From NCBI GenBank assembly GCA_934772045.1, contig CAKVMH010000003.1:138478-202477 (forward strand): a stretch of DNA of 64,000 bases, read 5' to 3'. This DNA comes from an uncultured Clostridia bacterium (lineage in GTDB: Bacteria; Bacillota; Clostridia; Christensenellales; UBA1242). Positions 16,784 to 29,300 of this stretch are shown here, one piece after another; the first letter of the stretch is position 1, and every line of letters begins with the position of its first letter. The notes below the pieces were generated by a model. That model had not been told where the DNA came from and ran no database searches. It saw only the letters and a program-made list of their open reading frames with translations. The position numbers were made by a program, and so were the translations under genes.

Positions 16784-17641
16784 TTATTTTACAATTGCAA
16801 CGATAATCCAAAATGCCAACATGATGCATAGCGTAATCGTCAGTGTTAACCATTCGGATTTTTCCATTTTAAACTTTTCAAAATACTTGCGCATTAACAA
16901 TATGATTGTTGTTAAGAACGTAATAAGCATTACAACCGCAACTAGATAATATGCCCAGTGTTGAAAATAGAACCCAACGCCAGCTAAAGCAAGTGAATTG
17001 TTAATGATGTGGACGATTATACAATATATTATGTTATTTTCCCTTGCCATTATTACACCAAACAACAAACCCATAAGGAGTGGATACAACAGTTGTTCGC
17101 TTGACATGTGAAAAATGCTGAACATGACAGCACTTATGCAAACGGCAAATGCTTTGTTGGTGTTTGCAAGCCCTTTAAATATTAGCCCCCTAAACAAAAG
17201 TTCTTCACAAATTGCTGGTATTAGTACCATTGAAAACACTGCGTAAATATAGTCTGCTGTGGAAAATTCAATAACTGTCGATTCAATTTTAAACAGTTGA
17301 TTAAAACTTACAATGATAGGGTAAAGCATGAAATATGCAACCACTGCAACTAAGGCGTAAATCAAAAGTTTTAATGGGTTAATTTTTTGTGCAATTGTAT
17401 CTTCCTTTTTGTGCCTAAATGTGAAAAACATAATAACAAAAATGAAATTTAGCACAATGGTTGAAATTAAATATCCTAAACCCTTTTCCGTGAAAGTGTA
17501 AAAGGCAGATTGTTCAATGCCTTTAATTTTGCAAACTAAAAGCCCAACCATGGCAAAAAAGACTAGCGCAAGTTGCCCTAAAACAAAACTCAATATAAAA
17601 GCATAGGAACTGTCCTTTATCGTTAGTGTGCGTTTTTCCAC
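16784..17641 (-). CDS. CPBP-family intramembrane protease (first of two), GTG start
   Basis: A 285-residue polytopic CPBP-family glutamic intramembrane protease. The motifs are EELLFRG (about residue 146), FSIFHMSSEQLLYPLLMG and IIVHIINNSLA. The start is GTG at 17641, preceded by AAGGA at the right distance. It heads the operon CPBP-CPBP-rlmH. The two proteases are similar in order of motifs but differ in length and flanks, suggesting an old duplication. Function beyond membrane proteolysis cannot be told. Confidence 0.85.
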   Translation of the reverse strand: MEKRTLTIKDSSYAFILSFVLGQLALVFFAMVGLLVCKIKGIEQSAFYTFTEKGLGYLISTIVLNFIFVIMFFTFRHKKEDTIAQKINPLKLLIYALVAVVAYFMLYPIIVSFNQLFKIESTVIEFSTADYIYAVFSMVLIPAICEELLFRGLIFKGLANTNKAFAVCISAVMFSIFHMSSEQLLYPLLMGLLFGVIMARENNIIYCIIVHIINNSLALAGVGFYFQHWAYYLVAVVMLITFLTTIILLMRKYFEKFKMEKSEWLTLTITLCIMLAFWIIVAIVK

Positions 17642-17822
17642 AATAATCCTTAAGTTTTAAAAATTAATCCGCAAAATTGATTAAGTATAATTCACGTATC
17701 TAATCTTGATTATACTAAAAAAATCATTATAAAGCAACAAACCTTTAAAAAATTCGAGTTGATTTTTCTAAATACTATAAAAAATTAATGTAGCAATTGG
17801 TGTTTTTAACATATATATAAAT

Positions 17823-18473
17823 ATGGAATACATAATTTATAAAAAAAGCATTGATGTTTCCCTTCTAAAACAAAACAACATTGTTATTGCAAAAACTGTT
17901 AGGGTGGCGGAAGGTGTAAAAATCTTTAATGGTGTCAGCATAACTGGCAATTCGGTTATAGGTAAAGATTGTGAAATTACAACTAACTCAGTTTTGTTTA
18001 ATACTGTCCTTAGACAAGGTGTGAGTGTAAAGTCTTCTTACCTAGAAGATTGTGTTGTGGGCGAAGAAACAACAATTGGGCCATTTGCACACATTCGTGG
18101 CGGTTCGGTTTTAGGGGCTAATTGTAGGGTTGGCAATTTTGTTGAAATAAAAAATGCTCAAATTGGTGACGGCACAAAAATGGCACATTTGGCTTATATC
18201 GGTGACGCGACAATAGGCAAAAGGTGTAACATAGGTTGTGGTGTAATCTTTTGTAATTATAACGGGAAAATTAAACAGCGTTCCAGTTTGGGTGATAATG
18301 TATTTGTTGGTTGTAACTCTAACCTTATTGCACCGCTGAATATTGAAGATGATGTTTACATCGCGGGTGGCAGTACAATTACACAAGACATTCCAAAATC
18401 TGAATTTGCAATTGCGCGCTCACGTCAGACAAATAAAAAAGGCTTTAATAATCCCTACATAAGTAAAGATTAA
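17823..18473 (+). CDS. Stand-alone GlmU-like acetyltransferase domain (left-handed beta helix)
   Basis: A 216-residue hexapeptide-repeat protein matching only the C-terminal acetyltransferase half of bifunctional GlmU. Diagnostic stretches are IGPFAHIRGGS, GNFVEIKNA, KMAHLAYIGDATIG (with the histidine that acts as base in GlmU), NIGCGVIFCNYNG, LIAPLNI and a final AGGSTIT. The N-terminal uridylyltransferase domain (LxxGxGTRM) is absent; the first ~20 residues are unrelated. It could acetylate glucosamine-1-phosphate, with the pyrophosphorylase encoded elsewhere, or act on another sugar. GAGT is GCGV here. There is no Shine-Dalgarno sequence, and TATATA lies just upstream of the ATG. It is monocistronic, followed by a terminator. 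Confidence 0.85.
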   Translation: MEYIIYKKSIDVSLLKQNNIVIAKTVRVAEGVKIFNGVSITGNSVIGKDCEITTNSVLFNTVLRQGVSVKSSYLEDCVVGEETTIGPFAHIRGGSVLGANCRVGNFVEIKNAQIGDGTKMAHLAYIGDATIGKRCNIGCGVIFCNYNGKIKQRSSLGDNVFVGCNSNLIAPLNIEDDVYIAGGSTITQDIPKSEFAIARSRQTNKKGFNNPYISKD

Positions 18474-18510
18474 AATTTTAAAAATAATGAAAATTTTAAT
18501 TAAAACACGA

Positions 18511-18538
18511 AAAAACTGCAGATTTTTGCAGTTTTTTG
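18511..18538 (+). terminator. Terminator of the GlmU-like gene
   Basis: Stem AAAACTGCA/TGCAGTTTT (512-520, 527-535) followed by T residues. Confidence 0.85.
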
Positions 18539-18654
18539 TAATATTTTTAAATTTTTTAAATAAAATTGCGATAAATTTATATATTGTACAAATGTAATTT
18601 AATGCATGTTTAATATAAATGTTAATTGTGATTGTTAATTGTTTTTAAAAAGTA

Positions 18655-19215
18655 TTAAAACTTATTTGTGCTTACAAATTTTTTAAATTCTTCATAAATT
18701 TTATCTGCAACTTGTTCGGCTGTTAGGGTTGTGCTGTCGATAACACAATCATAATTAGATAAGTTTTTGTTGTTGATTTGGTAAACGATGTCATAACGGT
18801 CGTTTTCAACAGCCCATCTATTTTCTAGCATTTGTTTTGCAATTTCGGCAGTGCTGGCTTTTTCATTTTCACGTTTGGCATTTAGTAGGCGGAAACTTGC
18901 TGTGTCAATATCTACATCAATGAAAACTTTAAATGATTTATTAACAAAATGCCAAGCTAGCCTACTATCTATAAGTAGATTATCATTTTCACGCTCGTCG
19001 CCGATTTTTGCAATGGTGTTGTCAATAAAGCGGTCAACATCTGCAACATTAGGGTAATGTTGTTGAAAATCTAAAACATTTTCATACCCTTTTTGGGTTG
19101 CAATTTCACGCATAATGTCACCTGCGCATAAATAGTCGAACCCATATTTTTTACAAAATATTTTACTAGCGGCGCCTTTGCCACTGCATGGTTTACCTGT
19201 AACTGTAATTATCAT
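18655..19215 (-). CDS. Cytidylate kinase-like P-loop kinase
   Basis: A 186-residue nucleotide kinase. The P-loop GKPCSGKGAAS is at residues 7-17, and FDYLCAGDIMR looks like the substrate-binding segment of CMP kinases that read similar to Cmk of the short, archaeal-like type. IDSRLAWHF and the lid region RENEKAS...RWAVENDRYD follow. It would phosphorylate (d)CMP; AMP or another NMP cannot be excluded. Its ATG overlaps the stop of the DivIC-like gene (ATGA) with GAAGGTG upstream, so it is last in the yabP-yabQ-divIC-like unit. Confidence 0.8.
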   Translation of the reverse strand: MIITVTGKPCSGKGAASKIFCKKYGFDYLCAGDIMREIATQKGYENVLDFQQHYPNVADVDRFIDNTIAKIGDERENDNLLIDSRLAWHFVNKSFKVFIDVDIDTASFRLLNAKRENEKASTAEIAKQMLENRWAVENDRYDIVYQINNKNLSNYDCVIDSTTLTAEQVADKIYEEFKKFVSTNKF

Positions 19216-19445
19216 TTGTTTTCACCTTCTACCAAAATTTCACTGCCACCTTCTGGGGGTGGGGTGGTGTTTTTCTTAAGATATTCTAACATGTTAGTTA
19301 AACGCTCTATTTCAATTTGTTGTTGGTTAATTTGCTTTTGTTTTTTGTTTATTGCAACAATTTGCCACACGGAAGTAATTAAAAGAATGGCAACCAAACT
19401 GATTGCCAACAAAACTATTAATTTAACTTTTGAGTTTGCTTTCAT
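19212..19445 (-). CDS. DivIC/FtsL-like small division protein
   Basis: A 77-residue bitopic protein: short basic cytoplasmic start (MKANSKVK), one transmembrane segment (about residues 10-30) and a coiled coil (KKQKQINQQQIEIERLTNMLEYL). It ends in a Pro/Gly-rich tail. Size, topology and position behind yabQ match DivIC of Bacillus and clostridia, which forms the FtsB-like part of the divisome. The final FDP-like segment of classical DivIC is not obvious, so identification rests on topology and context. I chose the ATG at 19445 because it puts the membrane segment next to the N terminus. It overlaps yabQ by 23 bp. Confidence 0.7.
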   Translation of the reverse strand: MKANSKVKLIVLLAISLVAILLITSVWQIVAINKKQKQINQQQIEIERLTNMLEYLKKNTTPPPEGGSEILVEGENK

Positions 19446-19788
19446 GCTTAGGTTTAACTTTCCTTTTCTTAGAGTTAAGGATAGTATACCACTTGCTTTG
19501 CAAAAACACAACTAAAATGCCAACTAATTTATTCAGCCATAAAAATCCTAAAATTAAACCTACTAAAAGGCTAATAGAAAATTTACCAAAATTAAAAAAA
19601 TTAATTAAAAATACGAAAAAAATTGAAAAAATGCTATAAAAAATGCTGTTTATAATTATTTTTTTAAAAATTTTTCCATAATTTAAACAAAAAATAATTG
19701 AAATTAAATTGTAAATTAAAGCGAATAAAAAACCGGCACATAAAAAAATTAAAAAACAATTTAATTGATTTGTTGTTAAATATATCAT
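19423..19788 (-). CDS. yabQ: YabQ-like sporulation membrane protein
   Basis: A 121-residue protein with four predicted transmembrane segments, beginning with NQLNCFLIFLCAGFLFALIYNL, which resembles the opening of YabQ proteins (Gln-rich start, then F-x-x-G-x-x-x-x-x-x-D/Y). It lies between yabP and a DivIC-like gene, exactly as in Bacillus. Its ATG overlaps the yabP stop (ATGA). YabQ localises to the outer forespore membrane and is needed for cortex formation. Sequence similarity is low, as usual for this family, so the name leans on gene order. Confidence 0.75.
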   Translation of the reverse strand: MIYLTTNQLNCFLIFLCAGFLFALIYNLISIIFCLNYGKIFKKIIINSIFYSIFSIFFVFLINFFNFGKFSISLLVGLILGFLWLNKLVGILVVFLQSKWYTILNSKKRKVKPKHESKLKS

Positions 19789-20060
19789 TTAAATATTTTC
19801 CTAAAAAATGGCTCTTTATTTTTACCTTCAACAAAACGCAAACAGTCAACTTGCCCACTGATGTCGGCACGGTTTAAATTGTTGTCCAACTTGACTAATT
19901 CTAAATTTGAACCATTAATTACAAGCCCGCCAAACACTGTGTCTAGTTGAATTAAGTCTGGTTTTAAACTAACAACTTTATTAACTCCAGATACAGCAAG
20001 TGATTTTCTATTTGTTAAAGTTAATGTCTGTTCTTTGGTTGGTGTGTTATTTTGTTCCAT
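19785..20060 (-). CDS. yabP: Sporulation protein YabP
   Basis: A 91-residue protein with the YabP/YqfC-type beta fold: LTLTNRKSLAVSGVNKVVSL, then DTVFGGLVINGSNLELVKLD and a closing strand ISGQVDCLRFV. This matches the family along its whole core. AAAGGAA precedes the ATG. It is the first gene of yabP-yabQ-divIC-like-cmk. YabP acts in spore cortex assembly together with YabQ. Its presence supports a spore-forming ancestry. Confidence 0.88.
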   Translation of the reverse strand: MEQNNTPTKEQTLTLTNRKSLAVSGVNKVVSLKPDLIQLDTVFGGLVINGSNLELVKLDNNLNRADISGQVDCLRFVEGKNKEPFFRKIFK

Positions 20061-20233
20061 ATTCTTCCTTTAAAAATAATTATTTTACATCACACAAAAA
20101 TATGAATAAATTGTCAAATTTAATATTAAACCGCAAAATTAATTAAAAAAATTTGTTTTATTTTTATCCCAAGTAAAAAAGGAAAATAATCAAAATTATT
20201 TTTTACTATATTTATTTTAAATAAACAAATTAT

Positions 20234-20263
20234 TTGACAAAATATGCTAATAATATTTATAAT
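20234..20263 (+). promoter_or_regulatory. Promoter of the giant lipoprotein gene
   Basis: TTGACA (20234-20239), 18-bp spacer, TATAAT (20258-20263), about 60 bases upstream of the start. Both hexamers are perfect. Confidence 0.8.
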
Positions 20264-20326
20264 TAATTAAACAAAGAATGTTTAAAAATATTGTGTTTCA
20301 AGTCAAATTAAATTTAGGGGTAATTG

Positions 20327-23300
20327 ATGAAGAAAACTAGTAAGATTTTGTGTTTAATTTTGGCACTTTTTATATGTGCATTTTTTCCGGCTTGTAAAGG
20401 GCGTTATGATAAATTGAAAATGTCGTTTTACTTAAACGACGGCACGCAAATAAATGAATTGCGTATGGTTATGGATGAAAATAACGTTAACAATTTATCC
20501 ACACAAAAGATTTATGTGCAATTTGATGGTATTAAGGAAAAATACATAGGTGATGTTTTGTTTTATGCTGAGCCTAATGACCGTGTGGAAATTTCAAACA
20601 TAACACAAGAAGGCAACAAGTATTTTGCAACTGTCAACGCTTTAAGCCAAGGTGCAGGCAAAATTTACATTAAGCACTTGACAACGGGTAAAACTTCATC
20701 AATCAATCTTATTGTTGACAAGAAATCCACAAGTGTAACAAAGTTGACTAATGAGTATTTCATTTCAATTCCTAAAGATGACGAAACTTTTAATTTTGAT
20801 GTTGCAAGTTTAGTTGCGCAAAATGGCTCTGACCAAATTGGTTTTAGGCTTGACGCAAATAGTTACAAACCGAATGGTGTGGAATTTATTGAAACTGAAT
20901 TCAATGAAGATATTGTCATAACCGGGCTTCAACTTTCAACCAATATATCACATGGCGCAACATTAACGGTTTATCCAGTTTCATATATGGAAGGTTATGA
21001 AACAATAAATGAATATCCAGCGCAAAAGATTGAACTTAAATTCGTGAAAGCGTTAGATGAAACAAGTTTCGTGCTTGATACAGACACAGTGCACCAACCT
21101 TACATGAATGATGTTTTTTACCTTATCGCAAATGATACCGACAAAGCGCAAACTATCGAAGGCGTCAATTATAAGTTCAACGATGTACAATTTGAATTGA
21201 AATATGCTGAAAATAACAACACATTCAACATGTGGAACGACACTAAATACAAATATCTTGACAACTATTATGATATTAGTTGGAATGTTCCTAATGAATT
21301 TAAAAACGTATTTGAAGTGTTCTTTAATGAAAATGACCAGATTGTCGTTGAAGCAAAAAGCTACACTGAATATCCAGTTGAAATTTCAATAGGTCTTACC
21401 CCAAAGGTTAGTGGCAATTTAGTGCCAGTAAATAAAACAATTAAGGTGAAAGGCGAAGTTAAACCAAAAGAATACGAAATTTCAGTTCAAGGCAAAATTC
21501 AATCAAATGTTGGTGTGAAAAATAAATACAACATAGATTTGTATGACTATTATCGTTCAAGCGACAGCGTTTATGGTGCAAGTTTCACATTTAACCCAGT
21601 GGCAGAGTATAGTTATGCTGATTTAAAAAATGTAAAAATTAAAGTTAACCCAGCAATTCTTGATGTTAAAGATGGCAACGGTGGCACGAACGAGTTGGAA
21701 ACAAATGGCTTAACTGGTTATAATACAAGCAGTAACAAATATTTGCTACAATTATATTTAGACGGTAAACCACTTAAATTTGAAATGGTTGAAGAAACTG
21801 AAAATAACCAAACAAAATATTATGCAGTTTCTGAAGCAATCAATTATTTTACCGAACTTAAACGCGTACAAATCAAATACACCGAAAAAGCACAAGAAGA
21901 CACAGAGGCACTTGAATGTTTTGTGGAAAACTTTTATTCTGGTGAATTTGAATACTTAAAAAGCATACAACCAGCAACTGCTGAAATTCAGTTTAATCAT
22001 AAAGAAGGAATTACCGATATTTTTGTAAATGCAGGCACACTTACTAAAAACGTTAACGATGACACACTTACGCGTCTTGCGGACACTAACGAGGCAAAGG
22101 TGAAGATGGTTTATCTAAATCGCGTAAGCACAACCATGAACACAATTTTTGTGGATAAACTTCTGGGTGTTAATAACAAAATAATTTCAGGTGCCACAAT
22201 TAATGTGAAAGTAACTAATAATTTTGGCGCTTCCTCACCGCTTAAGTTAAAACAAAACAGGGTTGGTTCATCATACAACTTGGGCGAAGGGGATACCGAT
22301 ATTTTATACAATTACAATGCAACCAACGGGCAAGATGCGCTACCAAATAATGCAATTATTTTAGGTTTAACAAATGAAACAAATGTTGGCTATTACACAA
22401 TTGAATTTTGGTACGCTGATGAACTCATTTATTCAGTAACTTGCCTCGTTTATGAAGAGTTGACAACAGAACAAATCAATGTTGAAATTGATGAAAACAA
22501 AAACATCATAAAGAATGTGTCATTTGTTGGTGGAAACAAAACTTATACCTATGATGACTATAAAGCCGATTACATAATAAAGGCTGATATCCAAAACAAA
22601 ATTAACATTAAACTTTTGTTGCCAAGTCAATTTACTGCTGACTACATTAAAGGTTATGAGTTTAATTTGTCAATGGTAACAGGTGAAGGTGTCACACAAG
22701 TAGATTTAACTGATTATGTTATCGAAGTTAAAGACAACAATCGGATTGAATTAATTTTTAAAAAGGGTTTGATGATTGACCATAAAATTAACTACATCAA
22801 ACTTGAAATGTCGGTTAAAACGCAAGCGTTTACAAACATTATCACAAAGGGTGAAATAAAAAATGCGAATAAAGTTGAAACAAATTTCTTTGTTTATGAA
22901 GAAATAAAAGCAGGGCAAATTTCACTCAATAAAACTAATGTAAACGGCTATTGTGAGTCATCGTTAAGTGCTTATTATAAAGACCTTTCACGCACAACTT
23001 TGCAAGTTAATTTAACCGATAACAATTTGTGGGATTATGTGCAAGAGCAAACTCAAGAAGAATCATTCAATCTAGGCAACCAACTTGAAAAAGCAAAAGT
23101 TGTGTGGTTTACTGATGACACTGATGAACTGCTTGGAACAATAAATCAAACGCAAACAGGCATAGAATTGCAATTTAACAGCAAGCAAGGGTCAGTTTCT
23201 ATCGACGTGTTTGCAAAAATAAAGCAGTTTGATTTACCGGAGATTGTTTTGCAATGTCATATTATCATCACAGAGCCAATCATCACAACAAACATGTATA

Positions 23301-26300
23301 TTACAAGCGAAACAAAACAAATTTCAGGTAGTCAAGCAAAACGCGTTATCAGTTTGCAAGCAGGTCAAACCTACAAAATGGAAGTTGAATATTATTCAGA
23401 TAAATTTGAAAGATTGCCTGCCAGCGAAAGGAAAATTTCAAATCCAGGGTTTGTTATGCTTGTTTTGGACAAGTTTGGCAATGTACACGACAGTGTTGTG
23501 AGTGTTGACGGCGATTATTTAAAAGTTGCAAACAACTTCACTTTGGCTAGTGAGTTGCACGTTGTTGTGTTTGCAAAAGACGCCCTTAAAGAAAAATTGA
23601 CATTCCGCTCTGGTTACACAGAAAACGAACTTGCAAGTTATTTTATGGACGGCTTCACATCTGCATATGTTTCAATTGACCTTATAGTGTCGAATGGTGA
23701 CGAATTAAACCCATATCCAGTGTTCACTGAAGAAGATTTTTGGGCAATCGGTAAAGACAGTTTAAGTTTAACAAAACATTATGTTTTAATGAACAATGTT
23801 TATTTAACATACAAAAACAACGAAACATGGTTTGAAAATTTCACAGGTGGTTTAACAAGTTATGGCGACGATAATTTCATGGTCTTTGGTGTAAACCTTG
23901 ACGATAAACACCCATACTTATTTAAGCAAACTACAGGCGCGAAAATAAAAAATGTAAATTTTGATGCAAAAATTAACTTTACTTCTATCGCACAAGAGCA
24001 GGCGCGTGGCGTATTCGGTACAACCGATGAAAACACAGAACTTTGCGATGTTACAGTAAACTTATTTGGTGAAAATGTTAGCCTTATAGGTGATACAAAT
24101 AGACCAACATATTTTGGTGCGCTTGTTGGTGTCAACAAAGGTGTAATAAAATATGAAAACATTTCAAGCATTGGCGGTAAAATTGAAATTTTAACCCTTT
24201 CAGGCAGTAACGCGTACTTCGGCGGGCTTGTTGGGCAAAACTTAGGCACTATTAGTGGTGTTTTGAAAAATCAAAACCAAGATGAAGGTATAATAACTGG
24301 GGAAAGCAATGTTGTATTCGGCGGTTACATCGGCAATGCAGGCGCATTAACTAGTGTAAAAATTTCAGCTTTCGGCTTTAATTCTGGCGCAATTGGTGGT
24401 GTTGTTGGCTTAAACGGAACAACCGGTAAAATTGAAAATGGTTACGCAACTGGTGAAATTGTTGAAAAACAAAATGATACCGGAATTAGGCTTAACAATG
24501 TTGGTGGTGTTGTGGGTAAAAATACCTTTAAAGAAACCAGTGTAACCATAACATTAACAAATGCGAATGTTGAAACATTAGTGTTTGAGGAAAACACACA
24601 ACAATTGACAAATTTAAAATCTGCTGTGCAAATCAGCGCAAATGAAACTGTTGGTGGCATTACTGGTGTGGACGAAAATGGTATTTACGCTTATTGTAAA
24701 TATCAAATTTTGGCAAACTACACATATGGTATCAATGCAAATGAAAATGTGGGCGGTATCATTGGTAACGCAACAAACAGCAAATTGGAATGTTGCTCAG
24801 TTTACAGCTATCGCTGGGATTACAACAATTTGGCAGTAATTGGTTCAAATTCTGCCGAAGCGGACATTAAATCATCGGGTTCACTAGCTGGGCTTGTAGG
24901 TTTAGCAAATTCGTCTGCTAGCACTATCAGCACGGGTGAATATAATAATATTTTGGCAATTAAAAATTCAAGTGTAAATGCTTATGTTTCAGCTAACATT
25001 GCACATGCGCTTGTCGGTAAAAGAAATGCAAGACCAAATGCTGAAATTGACTGCTATTTTGTTGGCAAAATTGTAACTGGTGAAGGTAAAGCAGTAAACT
25101 TTAAAGGTGACGTTAATGGGAACCCTGAAAGCGCAAATATTAACCATTCTTACGTTAAAACCAATGAAGTTCAGTTTAGCATTGGCGACGTTTCTCATTC
25201 GTCAACTTCGCGTAATGGTTGGGTAAAGGACACAAGTTATAATGGCGGGTATCCTTACATAATTTCAAACAATAAACCTATTTTTGAAGTTGCACCAACT
25301 TCAATTAATTTAAGTTTGAAAGAAAACTCAGTTTATGCGGTTAAAGATGATTTAGGCATTTTAGTTGATAATTTAGCGCATATCGTATTGTACGATTTCA
25401 ATTTGAATGTTAATGATGTAAATTTTGTTGGAAATTATCAAACACAAACCGAGAAAAACACGCACGACATGGTTGGCGACAATGGCATATTTAACCTAAC
25501 AGTTTTGCCAAACGATTTATTGGAAGTGCGTTTAAGTGCTGTTTCAAGCAATCCGTCAGTTGTAATGGTATCTAACGATAAACTTATTGCACGCGGTGTT
25601 GGTCAAGCGGAATTGACATTTACAAGCGTTTTGAACAATGCTGTTAAAGCAAGTTATCTTATCGACGTAAGCAAGCCAATCGGTAATACTGTTAAACTTT
25701 ACATTTCGAGGGATAAGGAATATTTAACACCGAACACCACGGGTACGATTAACATAACAAAAGACGAAGCAATTTTGCTCCATTATGTTGCGGAAGACGA
25801 GTGGGCAGGGTTTAACGTTACAACAAACGAAAACACATGTTTGCAAGTTGAAGTTAGTGCAACAAAAGAGGACGGCACAGCATTAACTAATGATGAAATT
25901 AACACTTACTTGCAAATAAGTGGGCTAAGTTTAACGGATCATATAATTGAACTTAACTACAATCAACCGTTCAGTATAAAAGCAATTAAAAAGGACGAAA
26001 ATATAACTTTCACATTTAAAGTGACGCCTTACATTACAATTGCAAAAGGCGCAAGCACATACAAACAGTTAGGGAATACAATTACATTTAACTTAAAAAC
26101 CGTAAGCGGTGTAACAGGCATTGCCTTAAGTGCTGGTGACTTGGTGCTTTATCCAAATGACAACACTGTAATAACCGCTTACCTTACAACCGATAGGGAA
26201 GTTCAAGACACTGAAGCATTAAATTTAATTGACCATTTAACAATTAATAGCACAGTGCTTGAAGCAGACACGAATAATGCAGATTATGGTAAAATAACCG

Positions 26301-29300
26301 ACTACATTTCAGTTTTAAATGTGGGCAAATTAAATAACGACCGCCAAGAAATTGAGTTCAAATTGACAATTCCAACCGAAATCAAAGACAAATTGTTGGA
26401 GAATAATAAAAACTTAATTTCAATTGTGTTCAAGGCAAAAGAAGGGCTTGGCACGGGCGTGCAAGATAGCATTCAATTAAATGTGATTAAACAACGCATT
26501 GACGAACTTGTTGTTAGGAATTATATTTACAAACGCTTGCAAAATGATGAGTTCGATTACACATCATATGAACAAAATAACACCCTACGCCCAATAAGTG
26601 AAGGGTTGATGTTGATTGACCTTTCACCAATTAACGGCTATTTTGATTACCTTGAAATAAGCGACATAACAGGCAATGAAGAAATTGTGTTTGTGCAAAC
26701 AAGGGGTATACATGGCACACGTGTAGATGGTTCACTGCCATCAAGTGACGGCAAAGGCATAAGGCTTAACCGCATAGGCGCAGACCAAACAATAAGTGTT
26801 GCAACTATGATAAGTTCAACCTATTCAAATAAACCACACAAGGTTAAAGTTAGTGCGTTTGTTGCTGGCGAAGTTGTAAAAACAACAACCATAGATATTG
26901 ATGTTAAAATGAAACCTGAAATTGCAGTTTACCTTGTTAAACCAGATGGCATGGTGGAGCGCAACGCAACAGGTGTTCAATATGTGGCATTTGGTACACA
27001 AACACGCTTCAAGGTTGAAACAAACAATTGCGATGAAGGTGTTGAACCTAGTGTGACTGCAAAAATTGAAGGCGCATTAATACCATTAGTAAACGAAGGA
27101 AATGGTTACTATTCAATCAATGCTAACGACATCAAAAATACACATTTGGGCAAGGATTTAACAATTGAAGCATCTTCATACCTAACATTAGACAGCAACA
27201 CCAAGGAACAAGCAACCACAACTCAAAAGTTTAAAGTTGTGAATTATGTTATTGATAATGTTAGCGTAACACATAGCACAACTAACACGGTGAATGGGAA
27301 AAATTGTACAAAAATTTATGGTAACTTAAATGTCAATGTGCCAATTGAATTCTATTTTAGAAGTGCAGATATTGAGTATAGCGAAGAGTTAAATGAATTT
27401 ACGCAAGAAACTTATTATGATGTGACCGACAACACTACACAAAAATCAATTCACAGCATTTTAAAAAGTATTAACACACTTAAATATGTAACATTCGACT
27501 ATTCACGCTTAAAAACGGAAGCGAACGAGAGTTACAAAATTGAAAAGGGAACTGATAAAATTGAATTAAAACACACAAAAGATGGCACAACGGATACGGT
27601 TGCAACATTATATTATGGGACAAAGACGGTTAATAGTAAAACAATTAATGCTTTAACACTTAACTTAACAAAGGAATTAGACATCGACCTTGTGCTTACA
27701 ATGCCATTAAAACTAAATAACAACAATAATTTTGAACTTGATGACGCCGACGGCATAAACCAAATTTACCGCTTTAATATTGATTTCATTGAAGAAAGTT
27801 CATTCTTACAACCAAAAGCAGTGCGCAATGAAGACGATTTCAACGCAATGTCCAGCGGTGGCGACTATATTTTGGCAAAAGATATTACCCTTACAAACTA
27901 TTCACCTTTAAATATCAAATTGAACAGTTTTGACGGTAATGGCCATGCAATTACCATTAAAAGTTTTGCAATGTTTAATGAAACAACAATCAATGCAGGC
28001 GTGTTTAAGCAAATTTATGAAAACATGGTGGTCATGAATCTGGAAGTTAAATATGACCTTGCAAAACCATCATCGTTAAGTTATTATGACCTTTGCAATA
28101 ATTCGCAAAACGTGGCATACACGTCTGCAAATTTTGGTGGTTTAACTGCCACTAACTACGGCATAATTTCTAACTGTAAAGTGAGTGGTTCTGTTCAATT
28201 ATCCGCTTCCAGTGTTGAACAAGCGTCGTCAAATGATGAAGTAAGTTTCAACATCGGTGGGTTAGTTAATACCAACGAAGCAACTGGCAGAATAACTAAC
28301 AGCATTAGCGCATTAAAAATAACAGCAAAAGCAAATATTGCAGGCTTTGTTTACACAAATGCTGGTAAAATTGCGTCATCATTCTTCGATGCAACCAGCG
28401 GTAAAGGTATGATTTATGCATACAACAGTAGCATCACTGTTCCTTATTCAATCAAGGTGGCAGGTTTTGTGCTTGAAAATGAAAGTTCGGCTGAAATTTC
28501 AATGTGCTATGTTGAATCGGGCACACATTCAGCGAATGGGAGTGTTATCGGCAACATTTCAGCAAAGGACTACTCATCAGGCTTTGTGTACACGAATGCG
28601 GGCAGTATTTACGACTGTTACGCAGACATTAAACTCATCGGTGAATCAAGCAACAACCACATAACAGGTTTTGTTTATGAAAACACTGGTTCAGTAAACA
28701 ACTGTTATTCTTATATAAATGAAGGTAGGAAAACTAACCTTATAAGTATGTTCGCGCGCGAAGGTGCAACAGGCATTACCAATTGTTACGAAGTTAAGCA
28801 AGACACTGCAGGCTACAAAAACAATGTGGACGGTTTAACAACTGTAAGCGTTTTGGAAAGGACAAACAAAAACAAATATCCAACCTTTATATTTGGTGAC
28901 AATGTGAGTGCAGTTTGGGCTTCAAATGGAATTGACTTGCCTAAACTTGTGGCGACAAGTGAACTTGTAACATTTACTGGCGAAACATTGTCTGCAACTG
29001 ATAAGTTTAAAGACGAACAGGGATTGTATCCATCTTACTATCATGGCTTAAAAGATTTGCAACTTGTTAAAACTGAAACCAAAAACGATTTAGGCGTGGT
29101 TATTAGCGTTAGTTATAGTTACAAAGTGCTTGAAAAAGATTATGGCGAAAAGCAAAACCCAATTTTAATTTACAACATTACAACTTGGAATTATTATCTT
29201 GGGCAAACTGATGAAGCAAACAGTTTCTATCAAAACACTAAATATTATTACCGCTTAATTAACGACATTAATTTTGAAACAGTTTACAACAACCCAACAA

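Noticed and set aside
23860..24249. 129-residue antisense frame within the giant lipoprotein gene
   Set aside because: Shadow of a strongly coding region; Pro/Ser-rich composition is typical of antisense to Gly/Thr-rich repeats.
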